The translations under genes and the position numbers were made by a program. Below are positions 1 through 6,108 of a stretch of 15,972 bases of DNA, piece after piece (within the stretch, counting starts at the first letter, position 1; every line of letters starts with the position of its first letter). Under the pieces are notes generated by a model. The model had not been told where the DNA came from. It saw only the letters and a list, made by a program, of their open reading frames with translations, and did not search any database. This stretch comes from Acidimicrobiales bacterium (GTDB lineage: Bacteria; Actinomycetota; Acidimicrobiia; Acidimicrobiales; UBA8190): contig JASHZK010000016.1 in NCBI GenBank assembly GCA_030042575.1, positions 1-15,972 of the forward strand. The letters are read 5' to 3'.

Positions 1-216
1 TCAGGCGATCTTCTTGCCCCGCATGCGGGGGGTGGCCTGGGGCTCGTGGCGGGAGCAGTACCGGCCCTCGTTGTAGATCGAGAGGCGGGTGTCGCAGCCG
101 TCCTCGGCACACACCCGGCCCTGGGGGAAAGTCCGGGAGGGACGACCGGTGCCGGTGAAGGCGCTGCCGCCGATCGAACCCTCGAACTTCTCGCCCAGCT
201 CGCCGCGCTCGCCCAT
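1..216 (-). CDS. Small Cys/His zinc-finger-like protein
   Basis: A 71-residue protein of unknown function. The middle carries C36-x4-C41-x12-C54-x2-H57, a spacing that could hold one zinc ion, around the phrase TRLSIYN. The C-terminus is basic (RMRGKKIA) and the first 30 residues are Gly/Ser-rich and probably disordered. The frame stays open far upstream, but I choose the ATG at 216 because GGAGGGAG lies just before it on the coding strand and the upstream extension reads as low-complexity Arg/Pro/Gly. It follows rsrA in the same direction after about 275 bases, so it probably has its own promoter, though I could not identify one. Short proteins with a C..C..LSxYN..C..H pattern occur in actinobacteria as putative nucleic-acid-binding or regulatory proteins. 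That family link is from memory and the function is inferred. Confidence 0.72.
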   Translation of the reverse strand: MGERGELGEKFEGSIGGSAFTGTGRPSRTFPQGRVCAEDGCDTRLSIYNEGRYCSRHEPQATPRMRGKKIA

Positions 217-491
217 GGCTCTCCCTCCGGTGCCCTCACCTCCGATATCGACCGAGAACCCCCCCGGGCTCACACCGGTGGGCGCTCGTTGTGAGTCGGT
301 TGTGATGAGTGGCGACGCGCCGCCACCGGGGGCGCGGGACTCGACCGATGGCGCGCGCTCCGTGGGCGAGCGCCACCCGGTTCCCGCCCGTCGACGTGAA
401 CGGCGCCCACGGTCGAGACGACAAGGAGGACCGACCCGTGGAACGCGGAGAAAGAAGAGACAGAAACAGAAAGAGGCGAAAGTGCCGCCGG
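217..491. other. Intergenic region with a purine-rich tract
   Basis: No convincing gene lies in this gap between rsrA and the zinc-finger protein. Its rsrA-proximal part (about 440-481) is an almost uninterrupted purine run on the plus strand, so the rsrA transcript would run into a C/U-rich stretch just after its stop codon. No strong hairpin precedes that stretch, so calling it a terminator would be a guess. On the plus strand AAGGAGG (423-429) stands eight bases before a GTG at 438, but the frame that follows is antisense to rsrA and looks non-coding. Confidence 0.5.
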
Positions 492-755
492 TCAGGGGTG
501 GCCGCCGGCGTTCCTCTCCTCCTCGGCCAGGGCCGCCCTCACCCGACGGCGCAGGCTCTCGGGAACGTGGTCCCGGCACTTCATGGCGATGACGTGACGC
601 AACTCGGCCTCGAAGTCAAAGGCCTGCAGGCACGGCGAGCAATCGTCGAGATGCTGCTTGATCTCCGCTCGGCGCTCGTCGGTCAGCTCTCCGTCGAGAT
701 AGTGATAGAGCCGCTCGATGGTGTCCTGGCAGTCGTCGGGCTCTTCGGGTCCCAT
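492..755 (-). CDS. rsrA: Zinc-binding anti-sigma factor, RsrA type
   Basis: An 87-residue anti-sigma factor that should hold the SigR-type sigma factor inactive in the cytoplasm under reducing conditions and release it on disulfide stress. The zinc site is visible as C9 followed by H35-x3-C39-x2-C42, matching the ZAS-family HxxxCxxC pattern; the order and spacing equal RsrA C11/H37/C41/C44 shifted by two residues. An extra C60 sits near the position of a further RsrA cysteine. The ATG at 755 gives a family-typical N-terminus; the longer frame reads back into the sigma gene. It begins 28 bases after the sigma stop, so the two genes should be one transcript. The sigma partner next door makes the assignment strong. 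Which thiol redox buffer the cell uses (mycothiol in known cases) is inferred. Confidence 0.93.
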   Translation of the reverse strand: MGPEEPDDCQDTIERLYHYLDGELTDERRAEIKQHLDDCSPCLQAFDFEAELRHVIAMKCRDHVPESLRRRVRAALAEEERNAGGHP

Positions 756-783
756 CTCGCCTCGTCTCCTGCCTGCCCGCCCG

Positions 784-1362
784 CTACCTGGCGGTGTCGC
801 TGGAGCCGACCAGGCCCCGCGCACTCGCGTAGTCGGTCAACGCCTTTTGCAGCGCCCTTCTTCCCCGGTGGATCCGGCTCATGACCGTACCGATGGGCAC
901 CTCGGTGATGTCGGCGATCTCCTTGTAGGAGAAGCCTTCGACATCGGCCAGGAGCACGGCGATGCGGAAGCTCTCGGGCAGCGACTCGATGGCCGCCTTG
1001 ACCTCGTCGTCGGTGATGTGCTCGAGCACCTCCTCCTCGGCAGAGCGCCCCAGCTCACCCGAGCGCAGGTCGCCCAGCCGGCGATACAGGTAGAGGTCCT
1101 CGACGTCCTCGACGTCGGCTTTCTCCGGACGGCGCTTGGCCGCCCGATAGGAGTTGATGAAGGTGTTGGTCAGGATTCGGTACAGCCAAGCCCTGAGGTT
1201 GGTGCCCTCCTCGAATTTGTCGAAGGACCGGTACGCCTTCAAGAAGGTCTCCTGGACCAGGTCCTCGGCATCGGCCGGGTTCCGGGTCATGCGCAGGGCG
1301 GCCGTGTAGAGGGCCGGCATGTGCTCCATGGCCAGATCGGAGAAGTGAGCGCGCTCGGCCAC
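784..1362 (-). CDS. sigR: ECF RNA polymerase sigma factor, SigR/SigH (thiol-oxidative stress)
   Basis: A 192-residue ECF sigma factor. Region 2 spans about residues 15-75, with [20 protein letters not shown], the [19 protein letters not shown] stretch for -10 recognition, and the DVEDLYLY linker. Region 4 spans about 120-175, with [20 protein letters not shown] and the HTH recognition helix [13 protein letters not shown]. These closely resemble Streptomyces SigR and mycobacterial SigH, which drive thioredoxin, mycothiol and protein-repair genes from GGGAAT/GTT promoters. The start is GTG at 1362: an in-frame stop lies shortly upstream, and no Shine-Dalgarno is seen, but TAGCGT sits seven bases before the GTG. 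An internal ATG at residue 12 is a less likely alternative because it would trim the start of region 2. Followed directly by its anti-sigma factor rsrA. Confidence 0.93.
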   Translation of the reverse strand: MAERAHFSDLAMEHMPALYTAALRMTRNPADAEDLVQETFLKAYRSFDKFEEGTNLRAWLYRILTNTFINSYRAAKRRPEKADVEDVEDLYLYRRLGDLRSGELGRSAEEEVLEHITDDEVKAAIESLPESFRIAVLLADVEGFSYKEIADITEVPIGTVMSRIHRGRRALQKALTDYASARGLVGSSDTAR

Positions 1363-1369
1363 GGTGGCA

Positions 1370-1375
1370 ACGCTA
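1370..1375 (-). promoter_or_regulatory. -10-like hexamer for leaderless sigR transcript
   Basis: TAGCGT on the coding strand, seven bases before the sigR GTG. The TANNNT shape and spacing would place the transcript start at or next to the start codon. There is no Shine-Dalgarno. No GGGAAT-N18-GTT site was found upstream, so SigR autoregulation is not visible here. Confidence 0.4.
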
Positions 1376-1564
1376 CACAGGGGGTGGTCGGCCCGGATTC
1401 ACGGCCCGGACCGCCGGCCGGCACTCCTGCTCAGAGCTGTCCTCGAGCGCCCAGCCGCCGGGGCCAGTGGGATGGAGGTGCCGACATCCCGTTCCCCCAG
1501 CCGACGAGGACCCGACGCCGACCGGGGCCCGAAGGCAGGGTCACGGAGAGACGGGGCCGTTGGT

Positions 1565-2005
1565 TCAGCGGTCTCGAGCCTCGTCCGTCTCAGGCAGTGG
1601 CGGGATGTCCGGATGATGCTGGATCACGTGGTCGATTCGGCGTCGCAGTTCCCTGAGTTCGTCGGCGTGGGACACCTGGTGGCCGAGAAGATGGTCCCGA
1701 AGCTCCTCGACGGCCCGGTGATGCCCGGATATGTGGCCCTTGAGGTCCTCGAAATGGTTCTTCACGAACCGCTCGATGGTGTGACGGAGTTGCGGCCACA
1801 CCAAGATGGCCGTGACGGCGACGAGGAGAGTCCACAGGAAGCTGCCTACTACGTCACCCCAGATACCGCCCGATCCCCCAGCCGGCCACACCCACGTCCG
1901 CCAAAAGGTCCCAGCCAGGATGGCTCCGACTTGAACCAATCGGACCAAGGCAAAGGTGCGACGGAGCCCGAAGTCGTGACCGAGGACTGAGCTGATGCCG
2001 ACCAT
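1565..2005 (-). CDS. Small membrane protein of unknown function
   Basis: A 146-residue protein. It has a probable first hydrophobic segment at about residues 21-37 (LVRLVQVGAILAGTFW) and a clearer transmembrane helix at about 52-72 (VVGSFLWTLLVAVTAILVWP). A long charged, His-rich helical tail follows, with heptad-like RHTIERFVKNHFEDLKGHI and ADELRELRRRIDHVIQHH, so a membrane-anchored coiled coil facing the cytoplasm is plausible. Short one-helix proteins with this WPxLRxxIERF-type tail resemble unannotated actinobacterial and actinophage membrane proteins, an impression I cannot verify. The ATG at 2005 lacks a clear ribosome site; TTG codons just before the first segment are alternatives, so the N-terminus is uncertain. 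It is divergent from the P450. Confidence 0.6.
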   Translation of the reverse strand: MVGISSVLGHDFGLRRTFALVRLVQVGAILAGTFWRTWVWPAGGSGGIWGDVVGSFLWTLLVAVTAILVWPQLRHTIERFVKNHFEDLKGHISGHHRAVEELRDHLLGHQVSHADELRELRRRIDHVIQHHPDIPPLPETDEARDR

Positions 2006-2065
2006 CGCTATTGGATTCCCACACGCTCGCTCGAAGACGGTGTCCCGGACTCTACTCCCGAGTTG

Positions 2066-2098
2066 TCGAGGAAGGTGATTAGCATGCCTCGAAGCATG
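2066..2098. promoter_or_regulatory. Inverted repeats in the P450 upstream region, possible operator
   Basis: TCGAGG (2066-2071) is matched by CCTCGA (2087-2092), 15 bases apart. Overlapping this, CATGC (2083-2087) is matched by GCATG (2094-2098) around a six-base spacer. A plus-strand -10-like hexamer TAGCAT (2080-2085) lies inside the first repeat, so a protein bound here would block initiation of the P450 transcript. A -35 match is not evident. The symmetry is seen directly; the operator role is inferred. Confidence 0.35.
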
Positions 2099-2127
2099 GC
2101 GAATCTGTCGCAGGCCGAGGTGCAGCC

Positions 2128-3393
2128 ATGACCGATGTCCGCCGTCCTGTCCATGTCGAACAGCCAGGAGAGTGGTTCGCCACTCCGAGCTTGTGGGCGG
2201 ACATGGACCTTTGGCACGAACAGGTCGCCGAGATCCGGCGCAGTCACCGGGTGCTTGCCGTGGACCTGCCGGGGTTCAGGCCGTTTTGGGTCCTCACCCG
2301 TCACCGGGACGTGCTCGCTGTGTCCAGGGACAACGAACACTGGCTCAACACCAGCCAGTCGGTTTTGGGTCCCGACGAAGCCTGGGAGAAGATGCTGGCC
2401 GCCGGGATCCCCGAGCCGCGCACCCTGGTCCACCTCGACGGCACCGAGCACCGGGAGCACCGCAAGGTGACCAACGACTGGTTCAAGCCGGCGGCGGTGA
2501 AGAACCGCCAACCTCGCATCGACGCGCTGGCAGACGTGTTCGTCCAACGCATGAGGGACCTCGGCGGGGAGTGCGACTTCGCCAGTGACGTCGCCCAACC
2601 CTTCACCCTCCGGGTGATCATGGACATCTACGGAGTCCCGGAGCAGGACGAGCCGCTCATGCTCGAACTGACGCAAGGGGTTTTCGGCGCAGCCGACCCT
2701 GAGTTCATGGGCGAGGCGGCCGACGCCCAGGCCCGGGCCGTCGACTCGGTGATGCGCTTCATCGAGTACTTCAACGCTCTCACCGAGGACCGCCGCCGGC
2801 ATCCGGCTGACGACCTGGCCACGCTCATCGCCACCGGCCAGCCCGGAGGCTGCCCGATGGGCGAGGCGGAACGGCTCTGGTACTACATCATCGTGGCCAC
2901 GGCGGGCCACGACACGACCTCGTACGCGCTGTCGGGAGGAGTCGAAGCCTTCCTTCGCCATCCGGGCCAGCTGTGGCTGCTGCGAGACGACCCGGACTTG
3001 GCCTTCAAGGCGGCGGACGAATGCATCCGCTGGACGTCACCCGTTCGACACTTCATGCGCCATGCCACCGAGGACACGGAGGTGGGAGAGGTGCTCATTC
3101 CCAAAGGCGGTCGGGTGCTGCTCTCCTACCCGAGCGCCAATCGTGACGAAGACGTGTTCCGAGATGCCATGACCTTCGACATAAGACGGGGGGATGCCGA
3201 CCGTCTGATCTCCTTCGGCGGAGGGGTCCACTTCTGCCTCGGGTCTCAGTTCGCCCGTCGCGAGGTGCGCACCATGCTTTCGAAATTGGCCCTGGCCCTG
3301 CAATCGATAGCGCCTGCTGGTCCGGCCCAGTGGGCGCAATCAGCCTTTGTCTCGGGAGTCAAGCACCTGCCGGTCCGCTACCAGTTCCGTTAG
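2128..3393 (+). CDS. Cytochrome P450
   Basis: A 421-residue soluble bacterial P450, the usual length for class I enzymes, expected to insert one oxygen atom from O2 into a hydrophobic substrate using electrons from ferredoxin. Visible landmarks, in order: C-helix HREHR (108-112); I-helix oxygen-activation motif AGHDTT (259-264); K-helix ExxR as E298-C-I-R301; a meander with NRDEDVF; and the heme loop FGGGVHFCLG with the iron-ligating Cys370. No signal peptide or membrane anchor is present. The ATG at 2128 follows GAGGTG, an acceptable ribosome site. No ferredoxin or ferredoxin reductase gene is adjacent, so it relies on partners elsewhere. The substrate cannot be read from sequence; lipid, sterol, terpene or xenobiotic oxidation are all possible, and I do not assign a CYP family. 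The convergent PIG-L deacetylase may be unrelated. Confidence 0.95.
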   Translation: MTDVRRPVHVEQPGEWFATPSLWADMDLWHEQVAEIRRSHRVLAVDLPGFRPFWVLTRHRDVLAVSRDNEHWLNTSQSVLGPDEAWEKMLAAGIPEPRTLVHLDGTEHREHRKVTNDWFKPAAVKNRQPRIDALADVFVQRMRDLGGECDFASDVAQPFTLRVIMDIYGVPEQDEPLMLELTQGVFGAADPEFMGEAADAQARAVDSVMRFIEYFNALTEDRRRHPADDLATLIATGQPGGCPMGEAERLWYYIIVATAGHDTTSYALSGGVEAFLRHPGQLWLLRDDPDLAFKAADECIRWTSPVRHFMRHATEDTEVGEVLIPKGGRVLLSYPSANRDEDVFRDAMTFDIRRGDADRLISFGGGVHFCLGSQFARREVRTMLSKLALALQSIAPAGPAQWAQSAFVSGVKHLPVRYQFR

Positions 3394-3395
3394 GA

Positions 3396-3409
3396 GGACG
3401 GGCCCGTCC
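3396..3409. other. Perfect palindrome between convergent P450 and deacetylase genes
   Basis: GGACGGGCCCGTCC reads the same on both strands and starts three bases after the P450 stop codon. As RNA it could form about a five-pair stem with a tight four-base loop. No U-tract follows in either direction, so a bidirectional terminator is possible but weakly supported. Confidence 0.3.
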
Positions 3410-3452
3410 CACCGGCTCGGTGAGACAGGCCGGAGCCGACCCAAGATCCCAG

Positions 3453-4226
3453 TCAGACGTCGACCAGACCTTCCCACCCGTCGGGGGGCGGAGCGAGTCG
3501 CCAGTACTGCTCGGGGACGTTGGACGACAGCCGCTCCTCGAGTGCGTGCTCACGTCGTAGTGGTGGGAGTTGGCTGGCGTAGCAGGCGATCGCCCGGCTC
3601 TTCATCGGCGCGTCGGGGTCGACGGGCACCACGGCGGGGGTCGGCCACAATCCACTTCGGAACAAGCGCGAGACGCGCCAGGCCAGAAGACCGGGAATGT
3701 GCTTGTAGCCCGAGTCCTCGTAGCAGAACCAACCACAACGGCGTCCCGACTCGAGAAGTCCGGCGCGCACCAACAGGCCCGCGTCGTGGGTCACCACGTG
3801 GTCGGGATTGGCCAGTCCCATAGGCAGGAACACCGAAGTGGGACCGAGGTCCACGAGCTTCTCCTGCAGGACCGCCGCCACCTCGGCAGGTCCCGAGCGT
3901 TCCTCGGGGGCCAGGTACTGGTGGTCCACGAAATCCAACCAGAGCGGTGTGGCCCCAAGCAGGGTCAAAGCGGCCTCGTCCTCCACTCGCCTGCGTGCTG
4001 CCACATCGTCGTCGGCCGAGAATCCCCCCAATGCGTCCCAGGGCGTGGGAACTGCGGGATAGGCAGAAGGCCTCCCGGCGAAGACGGTGACGACCGTCGT
4101 GCCGGGATAGGTGGCGAGCAGGTGAGCACTCCCGAGTACGGCGTCGTCGAGATGGGGAGAGATCACGACCATCCGCTCGAGTTCGGACGCAGTGACGTCG
4201 CCGAAATTCACCCCTTCCACCGGCAT
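3453..4226 (-). CDS. PIG-L/LmbE-family deacetylase
   Basis: A 257-residue zinc-dependent N-deacetylase fold. The N-terminal metal site is P24-H-L-D-D28 in ISPHLDDAVLG, and the second metal region is H143-VVT-H147 in NPDHVVTHDAG. The later MKSRAIACYASQ stretch is also typical of the family. Members hydrolyse acetyl groups from N-acetylglucosamine-type substrates, including mycothiol precursors (MshB), mycothiol conjugates (Mca), polysaccharides and antibiotic intermediates. The sequence does not say which applies, and I would not call it MshB or Mca without alignment. The ATG at 4226 is chosen because upstream sequence runs toward the tRNA and because TAGTTT lies seven bases ahead. There is no Shine-Dalgarno. 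It converges on the P450 with a gap of about 60 bases and has no obvious operon partner. Confidence 0.88.
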   Translation of the reverse strand: MPVEGVNFGDVTASELERMVVISPHLDDAVLGSAHLLATYPGTTVVTVFAGRPSAYPAVPTPWDALGGFSADDDVAARRRVEDEAALTLLGATPLWLDFVDHQYLAPEERSGPAEVAAVLQEKLVDLGPTSVFLPMGLANPDHVVTHDAGLLVRAGLLESGRRCGWFCYEDSGYKHIPGLLAWRVSRLFRSGLWPTPAVVPVDPDAPMKSRAIACYASQLPPLRREHALEERLSSNVPEQYWRLAPPPDGWEGLVDV

Positions 4227-4233
4227 GCGACCC

Positions 4234-4239
4234 AAACTA
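4234..4239 (-). promoter_or_regulatory. -10-like hexamer for leaderless deacetylase transcript
   Basis: TAGTTT on the coding strand, seven bases before the ATG of the PIG-L deacetylase. It fits TANNNT with leaderless spacing. A weak -35 resemblance (CCGACC, 18-base spacer) lies upstream. Confidence 0.4.
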
Positions 4240-4322
4240 CGACACGGGGGAGATACAGGTCGGGTGCGCTTCCCACCAGGGCCTCTGGGGCGGATCGTGC
4301 CAGTCTGACGCACTTTTCCCCG

Positions 4323-4394
4323 AGCCTGGGGCGGGACTCGAACCCGCGGCCTGCGCATTACGAGTGCGCTGCTCTACCACTGAGCTACCCAGGC
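4323..4394 (-). tRNA. tRNA-Thr (anticodon CGT)
   Basis: A full cloverleaf of 72 bases can be drawn on the minus strand. The acceptor stem is GCCTGGG/CCCAGGC, the D-stem GCTC/GAGC around AGTGGTA, the anticodon stem GCGCA/TGCGC around the loop CTCGTAA, and the T-stem GCGGG/CCCGC around TTCGAGT. The anticodon CGU reads the threonine codon ACG. The variable loop is five bases, the discriminator is U, and CCA is not encoded. It lies 32 bases beyond the holB stop, in the same direction. Confidence 0.97.
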
Positions 4395-4426
4395 TTGACC
4401 GGTGCAGGCTAGCGGGCCGACTTCGG

Positions 4427-5485
4427 CTAGCCCGAGACGGCCGACAACCGAACCAGCAACGCCTCGAGCATCAGTGTCTCGTTGGGATTGCGAATGAGCT
4501 CCCTGGTCGTATCCTCCACAGCGGCGAGCGCCGTCGCCCAGCCCGTGAGCCGCGGCGCGTCGGCATCGGCCATCCGTTCGCCATAGGCCCCGGCCAGCAC
4601 GGCCAGTCCGGCCCGCAACTCGTCGGTCCGCCAACGCCGTTCCTCCCGGCGATGACGGTCCTCCACCGTCTTTCGTCCGGGGACAGCACGTGGACCGAAC
4701 TTGTCGGCTGCTTCGGCCAGGGCCGCCAGCTCCTGGGCCTGCCGGGTCCGCAACGGTTCGGCCGATTGCGCCGCCGAGTCCACGAGCTCGGCAGCCAGAG
4801 CGGCAGCCGTGGCCCCGGTGCCGTCCAGACGAGCAGGCACCGACCGCCACCGGGCGCGGCGCTCGGCCAGGTGGGCGTCGCCGGCGATGAGCCGGGCCCG
4901 CTCGATGCTGCCGGCGGCGGCTCGCGCCGCCTCGTCGGCGCGACGGGGGTCCACTCCCTCACCTCGGAGGGTCTGGGCCAGCACCGCGGGCACGAGCGGG
5001 GCCAAGTCCACCCTGACACAGCGGCTGGCCACCGTGGCCAGCTCGGCGGGCACGAAATCGGCGAAGAGCACGAAGACGCTGTCGCCCGCCGGCTCCTCCA
5101 GGGTCTTGAGCAGAACCGGCGCCGCCAGGCGGGCTGTGTGCAGGTCCGAGACCACCAGCACCTGCCGGGCGGCCTCGAGGGGCCGGCGCTGAGCCAGCCG
5201 TACCACCTCGGCGGCGTCGTCCACGCTCAACACGGCGCCGACGCGTTCCACCTCCACCAGATCGGGGTGGACACCGGACAACGCCCGACGGCAAACCTGG
5301 CACTGCCCGCAGCCACCGTCCGGACACAGCAACATGGCGGCGAAGCCACGGGCGATGGCGCGCTGGCCCAGGCCCGGGGGGCCGACGAGCAGATAGGCGT
5401 GCACGGGCCGGTCGGCCGACGCCCTGAGCAACGCCAGGGCCGGCTCTTGACCGACCACTTCGGAGAAGACACCGCCGGGCGTCAC
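4427..5485 (-). CDS. holB: DNA polymerase III clamp-loader subunit delta prime
   Basis: A 352-residue AAA+-like clamp-loader subunit that helps load the sliding clamp at primed sites. It shows FSEVVGQEPALALL at the start, a P-loop region GPPGLGQR (35-42), the four-cysteine zinc module C54-x5-C59-x2-C62-x2-C65, the conserved KTLEEP segment, and the SRC motif in ASRCVRVDL. In the P-loop the usual Lys-Ser/Thr is Gln-Arg, so ATP hydrolysis is unlikely; this fits delta prime, which is an ATPase-dead member in well-studied bacteria, rather than the gamma/tau subunit. The C-terminal third is Ala/Arg-rich helical, as expected for the collar domain. It starts with GTG at 5485 inside the tmk stop (GTGA), implying translational coupling, and a longer frame upstream is the tmk shadow. 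Confidence 0.92.
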   Translation of the reverse strand: MTPGGVFSEVVGQEPALALLRASADRPVHAYLLVGPPGLGQRAIARGFAAMLLCPDGGCGQCQVCRRALSGVHPDLVEVERVGAVLSVDDAAEVVRLAQRRPLEAARQVLVVSDLHTARLAAPVLLKTLEEPAGDSVFVLFADFVPAELATVASRCVRVDLAPLVPAVLAQTLRGEGVDPRRADEAARAAAGSIERARLIAGDAHLAERRARWRSVPARLDGTGATAAALAAELVDSAAQSAEPLRTRQAQELAALAEAADKFGPRAVPGRKTVEDRHRREERRWRTDELRAGLAVLAGAYGERMADADAPRLTGWATALAAVEDTTRELIRNPNETLMLEALLVRLSAVSG

Positions 5486-6108
5486 AGCCGAGGGCCCGAC
5501 GGCGATCCCAGACGCTCGTCGACGAAACGGCGCACGGCTTCGGCCACCTCGTCCACCGGGCCCGATCCGTCCACCACCGCCCAGCTCCGTGGCGCCGCCC
5601 GGGCCATGGCCAGGTATCCCTGGCGAACCCGGTGGTGGAAACCCTCGTCCAGCCCTTCGAGCCGATCGGGACGGGCGGGACGACGGGCAGCGGCCACCGA
5701 GGGGTCGACGTCGAACAGCAGGTTCAGGTCGGGCTCGATGCCGGCGGCCGCCCATGCCACCAGGGGACCGAGCTCGTCGGCCGCCAGTCCGCCACCGTGG
5801 CCCTGATAGGCCAGGGTCGACGCCGAGAACCGATCGGTCACGACCCAACGTCCGTCCTCGAGTGCGGGGCCGATCACCTCGAACACGTGCTGGGCCCGGT
5901 CGGCCGCCACCACGAGCGCTTCGGCCCGGATCGAGAGCCCAACCCCGGCGGGGTCGAGCAACAACCTCCGCAGGGCCTGGCCCAACGGAGTGGCGCCCGG
6001 CTCGTAGGTGAGCAGGGCCCCCAGTGCACCGGCCAGGAGACGAGCCTGGGTGCTCTTGCCGCTGCCGTCGATCCCTTCGATGGCGATCAGCCGGCCGCGC
6101 CTGCTCAC
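5482..6108 (-). CDS. tmk: Thymidylate kinase
   Basis: A 208-residue dTMP kinase that phosphorylates dTMP to dTDP with ATP in dTTP synthesis. It is about the usual length for bacterial TMKs. The P-loop is G12-IDGSGKST, the DR motif is in VVTDRFSASTLAYQG, and the LID region carries ARPDRLE. The dTMP-binding loop, usually close to REPGGT, reads YEPGAT here, so the conserved Arg is replaced by Tyr; the rest of the site looks intact. The start is GTG at 6108, overlapping the topA stop as GTGA. The next gene, holB, starts in the same way at its end. tmk-holB adjacency is common in bacteria and supports both calls. Confidence 0.95.
   Translation of the reverse strand: MSRRGRLIAIEGIDGSGKSTQARLLAGALGALLTYEPGATPLGQALRRLLLDPAGVGLSIRAEALVVAADRAQHVFEVIGPALEDGRWVVTDRFSASTLAYQGHGGGLAADELGPLVAWAAAGIEPDLNLLFDVDPSVAAARRPARPDRLEGLDEGFHHRVRQGYLAMARAAPRSWAVVDGSGPVDEVAEAVRRFVDERLGSPSGPRL

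Noticed and set aside
1363..1564. Search for a SigR-type autoregulatory promoter ahead of sigR.
   Set aside because: The nearest GGGAAC- and GAAT-like strings have no GTT at about 18 bases; only a TANNNT site next to the start is seen.
1571..1582. A short match (CGAGCCT) to the tRNA-Thr 3' end as a possible attachment-site copy bounding the P450 block.
   Set aside because: Only seven bases match, which is expected by chance; no longer duplicate of the tRNA end was found.
2015..2020. GGGAAT on the minus strand, resembling the -35 of SigR promoters, ahead of the small membrane protein.
   Set aside because: No GTT occurs at the 16-20 base spacing required for the matching -10.
2008..2961. A 317-codon minus-strand frame opposite the P450.
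   Set aside because: It is a shadow of the P450, whose conserved motifs are on the plus strand.
5470..5485. A possible intact Walker A ATPase in holB.
   Set aside because: The P-loop lacks the Lys-Ser/Thr pair (Gln-Arg instead), so it fits delta prime rather than a dnaX gamma/tau subunit.
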